NCBI GenBank assembly: GCA_947057875.1
Contig: CAMSEX010000002.1
Coordinates: 1 to 33,007 of the forward strand
Length of the DNA stretch: 33,007 bases
Direction: 5' to 3'
DNA from: an uncultured Clostridium sp.
Lineage (GTDB): Bacteria; Bacillota; Clostridia; TANB77; CAG-508
Part shown: positions 17,556-25,203 of the stretch, one piece after another
Position numbering within the stretch: position 1 is the first letter of the stretch
How the letters are laid out: each line of letters begins with the position of its first letter
Translations under genes and position numbers: made by a program
Notes under the pieces: model-generated
The model's database searches: none
What the model was told of the DNA's origin: nothing
Seen by the model: the letters and a program-made list of their open reading frames with translations, nothing else

Positions 17556-17920
17556 TTATTCCACAAAAATTTTTATTGTATAACTAAGACTACCTCTATT
17601 ATTACAATCCAATATAAATCTATAAAGATATTCTCCTTCTGGTAAATATGTTTCACTTCCCAAACTTATTAATCGATAATCAGTTTCATCATTTAATAAA
17701 TTATGCCTTTCATATAAAATAATTTTCTTATAATTCCACCTTCTGCCAAAACTTTCAAACTATCTCCACTCGAAAGTTCTACTATTTCTTCTTCTGAAAT
17801 ATCTATTTTTCTACCATCTTCTAGTTGTAAATATAGTTTTGGAATTTCTAAAGCATCATATGAAGTTGGATATAAAATCAATAACATAAATAACATCATA
17901 AAAAATGTAGCAATAAACAT
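17556..17920 (-). pseudogene. Small exported protein after BlaR1, broken by a -1 shift
   Basis: The frame opens with FIATFFMMLFMLLILYPTS (signal or anchor helix), continues IPKLYLQLEDGRKIDISEEE, and stops at 17693. A second frame without a start continues with IILYERHNLLNDETDYRLIS and ends YTIKIFVE at TAA 17556-17558. The two join if one nucleotide is added, most simply a fifth A in the A-run of AGAAAATT (about 17712-17715), giving about 121 residues. There is no CGG here and the shift direction is opposite to the recoding sites. It may be a real loss-of-function deletion, a sequencing error, or transcriptional slippage on A. The first ATG directly follows the blaR1 stop. No family recognised. 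Confidence 0.55.
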
Positions 17921-18892
17921 CTAAACTCTATACTTTTTAAATTCTTCTTTTTTAAAAACAGCATCAATTCTATCATTCAATTTCGTCTTTGTACTAACTA
18001 ATCCCAGAACATGATCTACTTTTACACTACTCAATTTCGCTACTTCTATAATAACATCACAATATTCTGTATCTTTAATATCTTCCATTTTGCTAATCGC
18101 CAATGCATCTGTCGCAAGTTCCATATCTATTTTCATATACACTAAAAACACACTTATTATTGGATTAAACCAATATAAAGCTTTTAGAAAAGTAATCAGC
18201 CAATTCACAAAAATATCTTTTCTCTTATAGTGTGATAATTCATGCATCATAATACTTTTCAACTCATTATCTTTCAACAAAAGTGTTGTATCAGTAAATA
18301 AAATTTTTAGTTTAAAAATACCAATAATAGATGGTCCTTTGATATCTTCTTGTTTGACAATTGAAACATTTCTGTTGATTTTCAAAGCTTTCTTACAATC
18401 TTGTAATATTCTATCTATTCTTTCTTCTTTTACCGCTTTATCACGTATCTTATTCTTTAAAACCAAATAAGCCACAACTGGTCTAAAAAACTTCAAAACA
18501 AATATACTAAAAACTATATCTAACATGAGCTTTGAAAAATAGTGTTCATTCCCATGATTATTATTGGAAATTTCATTTTTCATATTGTTGTAGATTGCAA
18601 TCTCATTCACGCTACCTGCTAAACTTAAAGTATCATTTGAATAATGCCTATTTTCCTTCTTTAAACCACTTAAATCAATAACATTATAAATACTCATTTT
18701 ACTTGGAATGGTAATTGGAAAAACTAAAGCAATGATAAAAATTGCCCAAATGATATAATGGCATCTGGGCTCTAATTTTTTATCTGTTATCTTTCTAAAT
18801 AGTAAAATAAAACAACCAATAATTGTTGCAATAACTGACATATAAAACAATTGATTATAAAGATTTATAATAAAATCCTGAATCATTTTCAT
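17921..18892 (-). CDS. BlaR1-like M56 zinc metallopeptidase
   Basis: A 323-residue polytopic membrane protease of peptidase family M56, the sensor-protease partner of BlaI-type repressors. About four membrane helices flank the cytoplasmic zinc site. HELSH at residues 217-221 supplies two His ligands and the catalytic Glu, and a downstream ELATDALAISKM helix supplies the third ligand. It lacks the large C-terminal penicillin-binding sensor domain of true BlaR1/MecR1, ending EEFKKYRV, so the signal must come from elsewhere, perhaps the two small membrane proteins encoded next. The gene starts 8 nt after blaI stops. Confidence 0.87.
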   Translation of the reverse strand: MKMIQDFIINLYNQLFYMSVIATIIGCFILLFRKITDKKLEPRCHYIIWAIFIIALVFPITIPSKMSIYNVIDLSGLKKENRHYSNDTLSLAGSVNEIAIYNNMKNEISNNNHGNEHYFSKLMLDIVFSIFVLKFFRPVVAYLVLKNKIRDKAVKEERIDRILQDCKKALKINRNVSIVKQEDIKGPSIIGIFKLKILFTDTTLLLKDNELKSIMMHELSHYKRKDIFVNWLITFLKALYWFNPIISVFLVYMKIDMELATDALAISKMEDIKDTEYCDVIIEVAKLSSVKVDHVLGLVSTKTKLNDRIDAVFKKEEFKKYRV

Positions 18893-18900
18893 CGTTTCCT

Positions 18901-19266
18901 TTATTTCTTTTTTTCATTTACTTTATTTACTAAATCCTGTAAATCTTCTTTTGACAACTCATCATTGTCAATAAAATTAAGTATCATATCATGAATCGAA
19001 CCATCAAAAAACTGTTTCACAAAATTTCTACTTCTCTTTAATTTATATTCATCTTGCTTAATCAAAGGCACATAGGTGTAAGTTTTTCCTTCTTTTTTAG
19101 AAATACCAACCGCTTTTTTAGCAATTAATCTATTAATTAAAGTTCGAATCGTATTATCATTCCAGTTGCAATATTCTAATTCTTTAATAATCTCTAGAGA
19201 AGTTGTCTCTTTTCTTCCCCAAATTACTTTCATAACTTCCAATTCTGCATCTGATATTTTAACCAT
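18901..19266 (-). CDS. BlaI/MecI/CopY-family repressor
   Basis: A 121-residue winged-helix repressor. The DNA-binding domain covers residues 1-70 (ISDAELEVMKVIW; WNDNTIRTLINRLIAKKAV; KTYTYVPLI). The C-terminal helix forms the dimer and contains MILNFIDN with Asn97-Phe98, placed like the Asn101-Phe102 bond cleaved in BlaI by BlaR1. The following blaR1-like gene fits that scheme. The ATG at 19264-19266 follows AAGGAGG. A TACA-NN-TGTA-like element lies on the promoter of the divergent secreted-protein gene, a possible target. Confidence 0.9.
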   Translation of the reverse strand: MVKISDAELEVMKVIWGRKETTSLEIIKELEYCNWNDNTIRTLINRLIAKKAVGISKKEGKTYTYVPLIKQDEYKLKRSRNFVKQFFDGSIHDMILNFIDNDELSKEDLQDLVNKVNEKKK

Positions 19267-19314
19267 ACTCTATACCTCCTTATTTGCACTGCATCTTCCA
19301 GCAATTTCTTTTTC

Positions 19315-19343
19315 ATTTTACTATAATTTTAGAATAAAGTCAA
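19315..19343 (-). promoter_or_regulatory. Sigma-A promoter of blaI-blaR1 operon
   Basis: On the minus strand TTGACT (19338-19343), a 17-nt spacer and TAAAAT (19315-19320), about 50 nt before the blaI start. Confidence 0.7.
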
Positions 19344-19370
19344 CACATCTCATTCGTTTTTTGAAAAATA

Positions 19371-19410
19371 TGTCGTTTTTTGTCTTTTTTTGTCAAAAAT
19401 TGTCGAAAAA
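19371..19410 (+). promoter_or_regulatory. Four TGTC motifs in exact 10-bp phase, Spo0A-box-like
   Basis: TGTC starts at 19371, 19381, 19391 and 19401. The last is TTGTCGAAAA, matching the Spo0A box core TGTCGAA; the third is TTTGTCAAAA, one base off. All lie on one helix face and end just upstream of the -35 at 19414. This suggests cooperative binding by Spo0A or a similar regulator. Confidence 0.55.
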
Positions 19411-19413
19411 CTA

Positions 19414-19442
19414 TTGACATATGTAATTTATCGTAGTATATT
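19414..19442 (+). promoter_or_regulatory. Sigma-A promoter of secreted-protein gene with BlaI-like operator
   Basis: TTGACA (19414-19419), 17-nt spacer, TATATT (19437-19442). The overlapping dyad TGACATATGTAA (19415-19426) differs by one base from a perfect palindrome with a TACA-NN-TGTA core, the operator type of BlaI-family repressors. The divergent blaI product could bind here. The rest of the 300-nt gap holds this promoter, the 10-bp-phased motifs, the blaI promoter and a long A/T-rich leader. Confidence 0.6.
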
Positions 19443-19566
19443 TATGTTTGTAGTTTTATGTTTTTTATTTTTACTCATTCATGTTGATAAAAGATACTTT
19501 TAGCTTATCTTTTTATCATAAATGATGGAATAATGGGAATTTTTTATTTTTAAGGAGGAAAATTTT

Positions 19567-19992
19567 ATGAAACAAAAATTATTCAAAAATACAAAAATTT
19601 TATTTATTATATTTACATTTGTAGTTTTAGTTGCTAATTCTGTCCCAGCATTCGCTGCGACAAATATAACAGGAGACAATGTCCTTAACATTGCATTCTA
19701 TGAAGATAAATGGTTTACAGAAATCAGTGAAGCTGAACCAATTACTCTACATATGGATGCTGATTCTATTTCTTTCTGTGCAGTATGCCATGACCGAAAT
19801 GCCACAGACACTATCCTTTGTCATATAACTGACTTAAATGGTGGACTTTATAATCTTACAATACCTTTCGAAGCTGATGGTTCTGTTATAACAGACTTTA
19901 TTTCTATTCCAGCAGGTACTTATCGTGTATTTTTCACTGGTAATACTGAATACATTGAACATGCTATTGTAGCATTTACTGTTGTATTATAA
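19567..19992 (+). CDS. Secreted small protein of unknown function
   Basis: A 141-residue protein with a clear signal peptide: basic KQKLFKNTK, a hydrophobic core, and a probable cut after residue 30 (VPAFA-ATN). The mature part of about 111 residues is acidic and beta-rich, with two Cys (FCAVCHDRN) that could form a CxxC disulfide or metal site, plus a third Cys shortly after. It contains DLNGGLYNLTIPFEADGSV and ends as a strand. The ATG follows AAGGAGG. It is alone between a regulated promoter and a strong terminator, so it is a single-gene unit. No family recognised. Confidence 0.65.
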   Translation: MKQKLFKNTKILFIIFTFVVLVANSVPAFAATNITGDNVLNIAFYEDKWFTEISEAEPITLHMDADSISFCAVCHDRNATDTILCHITDLNGGLYNLTIPFEADGSVITDFISIPAGTYRVFFTGNTEYIEHAIVAFTVVL

Positions 19993-20035
19993 TTTATTGC
20001 TAGTTGTTCAGCAATCCCATTACCATCTTGTTTAT

Positions 20036-20068
20036 AGAAACAAATTTTTATTTGTTTCTTTTTTTATT
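20036..20068 (+). terminator. Intrinsic terminator after the secreted-protein gene
   Basis: AGAAACAAAT (20036-20045) pairs perfectly with ATTTGTTTCT (20050-20059) over a TTTT loop, followed by a long T-run. Confidence 0.9.
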
Positions 20069-20173
20069 TTTTTGTAAATAATACTTGACAAATTAAGATT
20101 TTTATTTTAAAGTATAATTTGTTGTTATGTTACAAATGTAGCCAGAATATGATTAAGAAAGGAAGAAAAACAA

Positions 20174-21382
20174 ATGAGTTTACTATTGATTGCATTATCT
20201 TTTATATTTTTTCAAAAACTTTTCAAAGCTACCTTTTCAAGTAAAACTTTAGCCATTTATGTGATTGCTAATATAGCAATTTTTGTTTTGAGTAATATTT
20301 TTATGAACGATATTTATAGTTATATTCTTATGCTTATTAACTCATGTTTTATTTTTATTTGTTTAGAAAAAATATCTAGCCTAAAAACAATTTCTTATTT
20401 TAGTTTCCATTCTATCATTACCTTAAATTTACAACTATGTCCCTTTTTTATAAAATTTCCTATTGGACAAATCCTATTAATTCTTCTTTATTTAATCATA
20501 GTTTTCTCAATCTATTATTTTGTGCAACATCATCACTTTGACTCTTTGTCTATTACAGCACTCCATGAAAACTCATCTATGATTATCCGTTTGAATACAC
20601 TAAATACACTTTTAAGTTTTATTGCTTATTCCTTTTTACAAACTTTATTACTCCATATCTCCTACCTTATTACTTTGGATATTTATTTTATGGCTTCCAT
20701 CATTACTACATTACAACTATGTAAAATTCGATATGCAAAACGAAAAATAGATAATTTAACCTTATGTAACAAAACCATTCTAAACATTCATGATGATTTA
20801 CGTGCATTCAAACATGATTTTCATAATATCATTCAAGCCATTGGCGGCTACATTACTAATCGTGATCTAGATAGTCTACAAAAATATTATAATGATATTT
20901 TAATTGAGTGTAAAATTTTAAATAATCACTTTAAATTAAACTCAGATTTAATTAATAACCCAGCAATTTATAATATCTTAGCTAATAAATACTACCTTGC
21001 TCACAGTAATAATATTGAAATAAATCTAGAAGTTTTGTTAGATTTAAACGAACTTAATATAAAAGTTTATGAATTCACTAGGATTTTAGGCATATTACTA
21101 GATAATGCAATTGAAGCATCAAAAGAATGCCAAAAACGTTCTATTAATATTATATTTACCAAAGATAAATACAAGCAAATGCTCGTTATAGAAAACACAT
21201 ATGATAACAAAGAAATTTCAATTGATAAAATTTTTGAAAAGAACTATTCAACAAAGCCCAACAACACTGGATTAGGCTTGTGGGAGGTCAGAAAAATACT
21301 AAGCAAACATTCTCATTTAAATTTATATACTACAAAAAATAATGATTACTTTTCTCAACAATTGGAAATTTTTACAAATTGA
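20174..21382 (+). CDS. AgrC/VirS-type sensor histidine kinase, orphan
   Basis: A 402-residue quorum-sensor-like kinase of the GHKL class. Residues 1-190 contain about six membrane helices. The histidine box FKHDFHNIIQ has His214 as probable phosphoacceptor, then ILLDNAIEAS (N box) and NNTGLGLWEVRKIL (G box). HDFHN is typical of the AgrC type that senses cyclic peptides. No agrB, agrD or LytTR response regulator is next to it; the following gene is a small XRE regulator. The ATG follows AAAGGAAG. TTGACA (20085-20090) and TATAAT (20113-20118) lie upstream, but 22 nt apart, so the promoter is uncertain. Confidence 0.85.
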   Translation: MSLLLIALSFIFFQKLFKATFSSKTLAIYVIANIAIFVLSNIFMNDIYSYILMLINSCFIFICLEKISSLKTISYFSFHSIITLNLQLCPFFIKFPIGQILLILLYLIIVFSIYYFVQHHHFDSLSITALHENSSMIIRLNTLNTLLSFIAYSFLQTLLLHISYLITLDIYFMASIITTLQLCKIRYAKRKIDNLTLCNKTILNIHDDLRAFKHDFHNIIQAIGGYITNRDLDSLQKYYNDILIECKILNNHFKLNSDLINNPAIYNILANKYYLAHSNNIEINLEVLLDLNELNIKVYEFTRILGILLDNAIEASKECQKRSINIIFTKDKYKQMLVIENTYDNKEISIDKIFEKNYSTKPNNTGLGLWEVRKILSKHSHLNLYTTKNNDYFSQQLEIFTN

Positions 21383-21420
21383 TTAGAAAAGTAATTTTTA
21401 TTATATTTTTCCTTAAAACC

Positions 21421-21454
21421 CAAAAACAGCAATTTCGTCTGTTTTTGTTTTTTT
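21421..21454 (+). terminator. Intrinsic terminator after the AgrC-like gene
   Basis: CAAAAACAG (21421-21429) and CTGTTTTTG (21439-21447) form a perfect 9-bp stem with a 9-nt loop, followed by seven T. Further on, a small hairpin (GAACAG/CTGTTC, 21463-21479) and a palindrome GTAGCGCTAC (21480-21489) remain unexplained. Confidence 0.88.
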
Positions 21455-21634
21455 GCAAAAATGAACAGTTTTCCTGTTCGTAGCGCTACTAATCCTGTTG
21501 TAAAATAAATATGGGTAAACATTTTCTCTACCTATTCAAAAAACGCTTTAAACACAGAATAACTGAAACTAAGACCTTGAAATTCACACAAAAACTCATA
21601 CAATATAGGAATAGAAAAAAGAAAGGGGAATACT

Positions 21635-21874
21635 ATGAAAAAATTTAACAATCGTCCAAACTTAGTTGGTGAATTAATCAAAAATGCACGAAAGAAAAAG
21701 AATTTTACAAAAGTAGACTTATGTAGAGAATTAGAATTGCTTGGTATTGCTATGTCACGTAATGAAATTTATCGCATTGAAAAAAATCAAATGATTGTAA
21801 AAGATTTTGAATTGGTTGCTTTTTGTATCGTATTGGATATCAATTTTAACGACCTAAAAGCCTACTTTGATTAA
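21635..21874 (+). CDS. Small XRE-family helix-turn-helix regulator
   Basis: A 79-residue single-domain DNA-binding protein. LVGELIKNARKKKNFTKVDLCRELE is helix 1-2 of a Cro/CI fold, and AMSRNEIYRIEKNQ is the recognition helix region with the usual (N/S)xxxIYRIEKN pattern. The rest closes the five-helix bundle and there is no sensor domain. The ATG follows AAAGGGGAATACT. It stands alone between two terminators, after a 252-nt gap. It may regulate the neighbouring kinase or ibr-like operon; targets unknown. Confidence 0.82.
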   Translation: MKKFNNRPNLVGELIKNARKKKNFTKVDLCRELELLGIAMSRNEIYRIEKNQMIVKDFELVAFCIVLDINFNDLKAYFD

Positions 21875-21891
21875 TATAATATTTTTACATC

Positions 21892-21930
21892 AAAAATCCA
21901 AAATAAGTTTGTGACTCATTTTGGATTTTT
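21892..21930 (+). terminator. Probable terminator after the XRE gene
   Basis: AAAAATCCAAAAT (21892-21904) pairs with ATTTTGGATTTTT (21918-21930), 13 perfect bp, loop 13 nt. The U-tract lies inside the stem. Confidence 0.75.
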
Positions 21931-21968
21931 CTATTAAAAAAACTCCCACAAAAAAATTTTACGAATAC

Positions 21969-21997
21969 TTTACAGATTTTTGTCAAAGTGATATAAT
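21969..21997 (+). promoter_or_regulatory. Sigma-A promoter of the ibr-like operon
   Basis: TTTACA (21969-21974), a 17-nt spacer and a perfect TATAAT (21992-21997), 26 nt before the ATG. Confidence 0.8.
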
Positions 21998-22023
21998 TTT
22001 TTTATTAAGAAAAGAGGAATAAT

Positions 22024-23332
22024 ATGGCAAAAAAATATTTAGAAAAAAATGTACTAGATGCTGCCATCGAACGACTTGAAATTATGTTTCAAAATTTTGA
22101 CAACATTTATTTTAGTTTTAGTGGTGGAAAAGATAGTTCTGTTATGATACAACTTGCTAACATGGTAGCAACACGTTTAAATAAAAAATTTGATGTACTA
22201 TTCATCGATTTAGAAGCTCAATATTATTACACAATTGAACATGTTGAAGAATTAAAACACTTATCTCAAATTAGAGATTTTTATCATATTGCCCTTCCTA
22301 TGGCCCTCCGAAATGCTGTTTCTGTTTTGCAACCAAAATGGATTTGCTGGGAAGAAGAAAGTAAACATTTGTGGGTACGCGATTTGCCAAAAAATTGCAT
22401 TAACATCCATAACTGTCCTTTTTCTTGGTTCAAAAAAGGAGAAGAATTTGAAGACTTCATTATTCAATTTGCTGACTGGTATCAAAAAAAATATCATGGT
22501 TCTGTGGCCTGTGGAATTGGAATTAGAACAAATGAAAGTTTAAATCGTTTCCGAACAATTGCCTTTCACAACCATAAAATTATGTTTGACAACCATCATT
22601 GGTCAACCAAATTAAAAGTTCATGAAAAACACATTGATGTTTACAACTTCTACCCCATTTATGATTGGACCGCAGAAGATATTTGGGGTGCTGTTAGTCA
22701 ACTTAATCTCAAATTTAATTATATTTATGAATTAATGTATAAAAACGGAATTAGCATTTATGAACAACGTCTTTGTCAACCTTTTGGTGATGATCAAAAA
22801 AAAGGCTTAAATCAGTTTAAATCCTTGGAATATGAGACTTGGAGTAAAGTTTTAAATCGTGTTAATCGGTGTAAATTTTGGAAATATTTATTGTAAAACA
22901 ACTGCACTTGGCAATATTAAATCCAGCAAACCAGATTTTATGACTTGGCAAGAATACTCTATATTTTTGTTAGAAAGCATTGGACTTTATAATCGCGATT
23001 TAATGTTACATTATTACCGAAAAATCAAAAAATTTATGATTTGGCATAGAAATAAATATGGCATTGAATTTGACAAAATACCCGAAACAGTTGAATGTAA
23101 ACTAGAAAGTCAAAAAAAGGCAATTTCTTGGCGTAGAATTGCAAGAGCCATTGAAAAAAATGACTTTTATTTGCGAAGACTGTCCTATGCTCAAACCAAA
23201 ACAGATGACAAACAATTAATGGAATTAATTCACAAATGGGATAACCTTTTAGACCACACAACTGTAACAGATGATAAAACATTACAAAAAATAATTTTAG
23301 AAAAATCCACTAAAAAAGGAGCAAATTTATGA
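22024..23332 (+). CDS. IbrA-like PAPS-reductase-family protein (DUF3440) with +1 shift at CGG
   Basis: A 435-residue PP-loop protein. FSFSGGKDSSVM (SGGKDS at 33-38) is the ATP-pyrophosphatase loop of the PAPS reductase / adenylyl-transfer superfamily. FDVLFIDLEAQY and HWSTKLKVHEKHIDVYNFYPIYDWT follow, as in IbrA/DUF3440 proteins. The first frame ends at 22896. At 22867 AAT CGG TGT becomes AAT C GGT GTA, giving RVN-G-VNFGNIYCKT, the conserved (S/N)GVNFG region (Gly282), and continues to the stop at 23332 (1308 nt without the C). IbrA works with the ParB-like IbrB; in E. coli they activate eib genes. The biochemical reaction is unknown. First gene of a three-gene operon overlapping by ATGA; ATG after AAGAGGAAT. 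Confidence 0.85.
22867..22870 (+). other. CGGT +1 recoding site 5 (IbrA-like)
   Basis: AAT CGG TGT breaks the frame after 281 codons; AAT C GGT GTA restores GVNFGNIY. This is the only plus-strand site; the other eight are on the minus strand. Confidence 0.87.
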
Positions 23333-23712
23333 TTTTAAAACTAACCAATAAAGATGAAAATTTTTATCAATACATGGGAAGATTTTTTGCTTCAAGAACC
23401 GTTCAAAGACAAACTAATGATAGAATTTTTGATGACAACAACAAAATCTGGTATTTATATATAGAAAACGATGTTGTTACAGCTTTTACATCTGTTACTC
23501 GAAATGTTATAAAAAACATTTATTCCACAAAAGAAGAGCATCTTGTGGAAATCTTAAAAGAAATCAAACATGAAAATAAGAATGAAATTGCCAAAAGCAT
23601 TGTCACAACTGCTTATTTGGAAATTTATGAAAAATGTAAATTTGAGATAGAGCCAAGACAATTTTCTAAAAATTTTGTAACAATTTATATGAAAAAAGGA
23701 GATCAAAAATGA
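23329..23712 (+). CDS. GNAT-like protein of the ibr operon
   Basis: A 127-residue protein between the IbrA- and IbrB-like genes, overlapping both by 4 nt (ATGA). A Phe/Arg-rich start (FYQYMGRFFASRTVQRQ) is followed by KIWYLYIENDVVTAFTSV, a beta-strand pair like strands 2-4 of GNAT acetyltransferases, and YLEIYEKCKFEIEP, like the y.k.GF signature with Lys for Gly. The acetyl-CoA P-loop (R/Q-x-x-G-x-G/A) is not evident, so catalysis is doubtful. Tight coupling suggests a shared function with IbrA/IbrB. Confidence 0.5.
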   Translation: MILKLTNKDENFYQYMGRFFASRTVQRQTNDRIFDDNNKIWYLYIENDVVTAFTSVTRNVIKNIYSTKEEHLVEILKEIKHENKNEIAKSIVTTAYLEIYEKCKFEIEPRQFSKNFVTIYMKKGDQK

Positions 23713-24239
23713 GTGAAAATGAAATAGAATTTCCAGTACTAAACGTAAAATTGGTTGATATCGACAAAGTTATCGCTAATGATTATAACCCCAATAAAGT
23801 TGCCCCACCAGAAATGGAACTATTAAAGCATTCTATCGAAGAAGACGGCTACACTCAACCAATTGTAACTTACTATGATTCTACAAGAGACATTTATATT
23901 GTAGTTGACGGTTTTCACCGTTATCGTTGTGCCAAAGAATATTTTCATTTAAAACAAATTCCCATTGTTACCATTGATAAAACACTGGAAAATCGTATGG
24001 CAAGTACCATTAGGCATAACCGTGCTAGAGGAACTCATCAAATCATTGACATGTCACACATTGTTTTAACTCTCACTCAAAATGGCTGGACAGAAGCACA
24101 AATTTCAAAACATTTAGGTATGGAATTAGACGAAATTATTCGTTTAAAACAAATTACAGGATTAAAAGATATGTTTGCCAATCATGAGTTCAGTAAATCT
24201 TGGGAAGAATATGAAGATAATATTCTGAAAAAACATTAG
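23709..24239 (+). CDS. IbrB-like ParB-domain protein
   Basis: A 176-residue ParB/Srx-fold protein. The N-terminal ParB domain (about 1-100) has VIANDYNPNKVAPPE, IEEDGYTQPIVTYYD, DGFHRYRCAKE (box II, GFHR) and TIRHNRARGTH, the nucleotide-binding motifs. A short HTH-like segment follows (TEAQISKHLGMELDEIIRLKQI). It is shorter than chromosomal ParB and lacks its dimer domain. Paired with an IbrA-like PP-loop protein it matches the IbrA/IbrB pair of prophages and mobile regions. The ATG overlaps the previous stop in ATGA. Confidence 0.85.
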   Translation: MSENEIEFPVLNVKLVDIDKVIANDYNPNKVAPPEMELLKHSIEEDGYTQPIVTYYDSTRDIYIVVDGFHRYRCAKEYFHLKQIPIVTIDKTLENRMASTIRHNRARGTHQIIDMSHIVLTLTQNGWTEAQISKHLGMELDEIIRLKQITGLKDMFANHEFSKSWEEYEDNILKKH

Positions 24240-24242
24240 TAA

Positions 24243-24273
24243 AAAAATCGGAAACACACAATTTCCGATTTTT
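24243..24273. terminator. Bidirectional terminator between ibrB-like and DUF445 genes
   Basis: AAAAATCGGAAA (24243-24254) pairs with TTTCCGATTTTT (24262-24273), 12 bp, loop 7 nt. It sits 3 nt after the ibrB-like stop and 6 nt from the DUF445 stop, and has T-runs in both directions. Confidence 0.88.
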
Positions 24274-24279
24274 ATTCTT

Positions 24280-25164
24280 TTACAAAATTATATTCAAACT
24301 TCCTAAAACAAGTCCTATCAAAGCACCAAGATTCACAATTGCACCCAATTCCTTTTTCATTACTTGAAGAATTATCTTCTCCAACTCAAGCACATTCATT
24401 TGTCTAATTTTCTCTTCCACATTCTTGACAATATCAAATTTTTCTAGCAGTTGTCCTACATAATTTAAAATAAATTTTCGATATATTTCTTTTATTTTAT
24501 CTTCTAATTCCTCTTCATTTGTAACAATATTTGAAATAACATCTTTTATTTGCTTTTCTTCTAACTCTTTCACTCTTTTTTCCACTACAGGTATAATTTT
24601 TTCATTTCCATGTTCTTGCAAATAGTCTTCTACTTGACTCCCCAAAGGCTCCACAATTGAACGAATTAAGCCATCTGTGACAAACATTTTGAGCATACTT
24701 CCACTTACCTTCTCACGAATAATATTGCCACCTTCCAATGCTATTATCTCTCCAATTCCAGCCTCTAATAAACCATTTTTAATTTGCTCACTTATCCAAA
24801 TCTCTAAATTCTCCCTTTTTTCTTCATACATCTCTTGTTCTATATTGTCCAAACAAAATTTTTTCACTGTATCTTCGCTACGCAACAACATCAAAATCTT
24901 TTTTACTACTTCATTTTCAATCTCTTCACAAAGTAACATCTGCTGCATATCTTCCTTCGTAAATAAATGATTTCCAATCATTTCTCCAATCGCCACAGCT
25001 AATTTATTCTGACGCTTTGGTATAATTCCTGGTGTAAATGGTACTGTAAAATTTCCAATTTTGATTGATTTTAATGGTCGAAACAGCATTTTAATCGCTA
25101 GCCAATTCGTTCCATACCCAATTACCGCACCAACAATTGGTCCCACTAACATTGATAAATCCAT
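24280..25164 (-). CDS. DUF445-family membrane protein (YheB-like)
   Basis: A 294-residue DUF445 protein. The N-terminus MLVGPIVGAVIGYGTNWLAIKMLFRP, with the GxxTNWLAIKMLF motif, is the family hallmark and lies at the first membrane segment, followed by GNFTVPFTPGIIPKRQ. The middle is a long charged helical domain (about 70-265), and a second hydrophobic helix closes the protein (GALIGLVLGSLNIIL). Bacillus YheB-type members are poorly characterised, some linked to spores. It is last in an operon after YigZ; the ATG at 25162-25164 follows AAAAGGAGAAG. Confidence 0.9.
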   Translation of the reverse strand: MDLSMLVGPIVGAVIGYGTNWLAIKMLFRPLKSIKIGNFTVPFTPGIIPKRQNKLAVAIGEMIGNHLFTKEDMQQMLLCEEIENEVVKKILMLLRSEDTVKKFCLDNIEQEMYEEKRENLEIWISEQIKNGLLEAGIGEIIALEGGNIIREKVSGSMLKMFVTDGLIRSIVEPLGSQVEDYLQEHGNEKIIPVVEKRVKELEEKQIKDVISNIVTNEEELEDKIKEIYRKFILNYVGQLLEKFDIVKNVEEKIRQMNVLELEKIILQVMKKELGAIVNLGALIGLVLGSLNIIL

Positions 25165-25203
25165 ACTCTTCTCCTTTTATTTTATATTTTAGGGCATTAA
25201 CCT

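Noticed and set aside
17700..17720. A canonical -1 programmed frameshift in the ORF after BlaR1.
   Set aside because: No X-XXY-YYZ slippery heptamer is in the right phase and no downstream stem-loop is seen; a lost A is simpler.
19371..19410. The 10-bp phased TGTC array as a CRISPR-like or satellite repeat.
   Set aside because: Units are only 4-5 conserved bases and there are four of them; a transcription-factor site array fits better.
20085..20118. TTGACA and TATAAT upstream of the AgrC-like gene as a promoter.
   Set aside because: The 22-nt spacing is too long for sigma-A, so no promoter is called.
21463..21489. Small hairpin GAACAG/CTGTTC and palindrome GTAGCGCTAC as an attachment site or small RNA.
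   Set aside because: No flanking repeat, integrase or promoter supports either; recorded only as unexplained.
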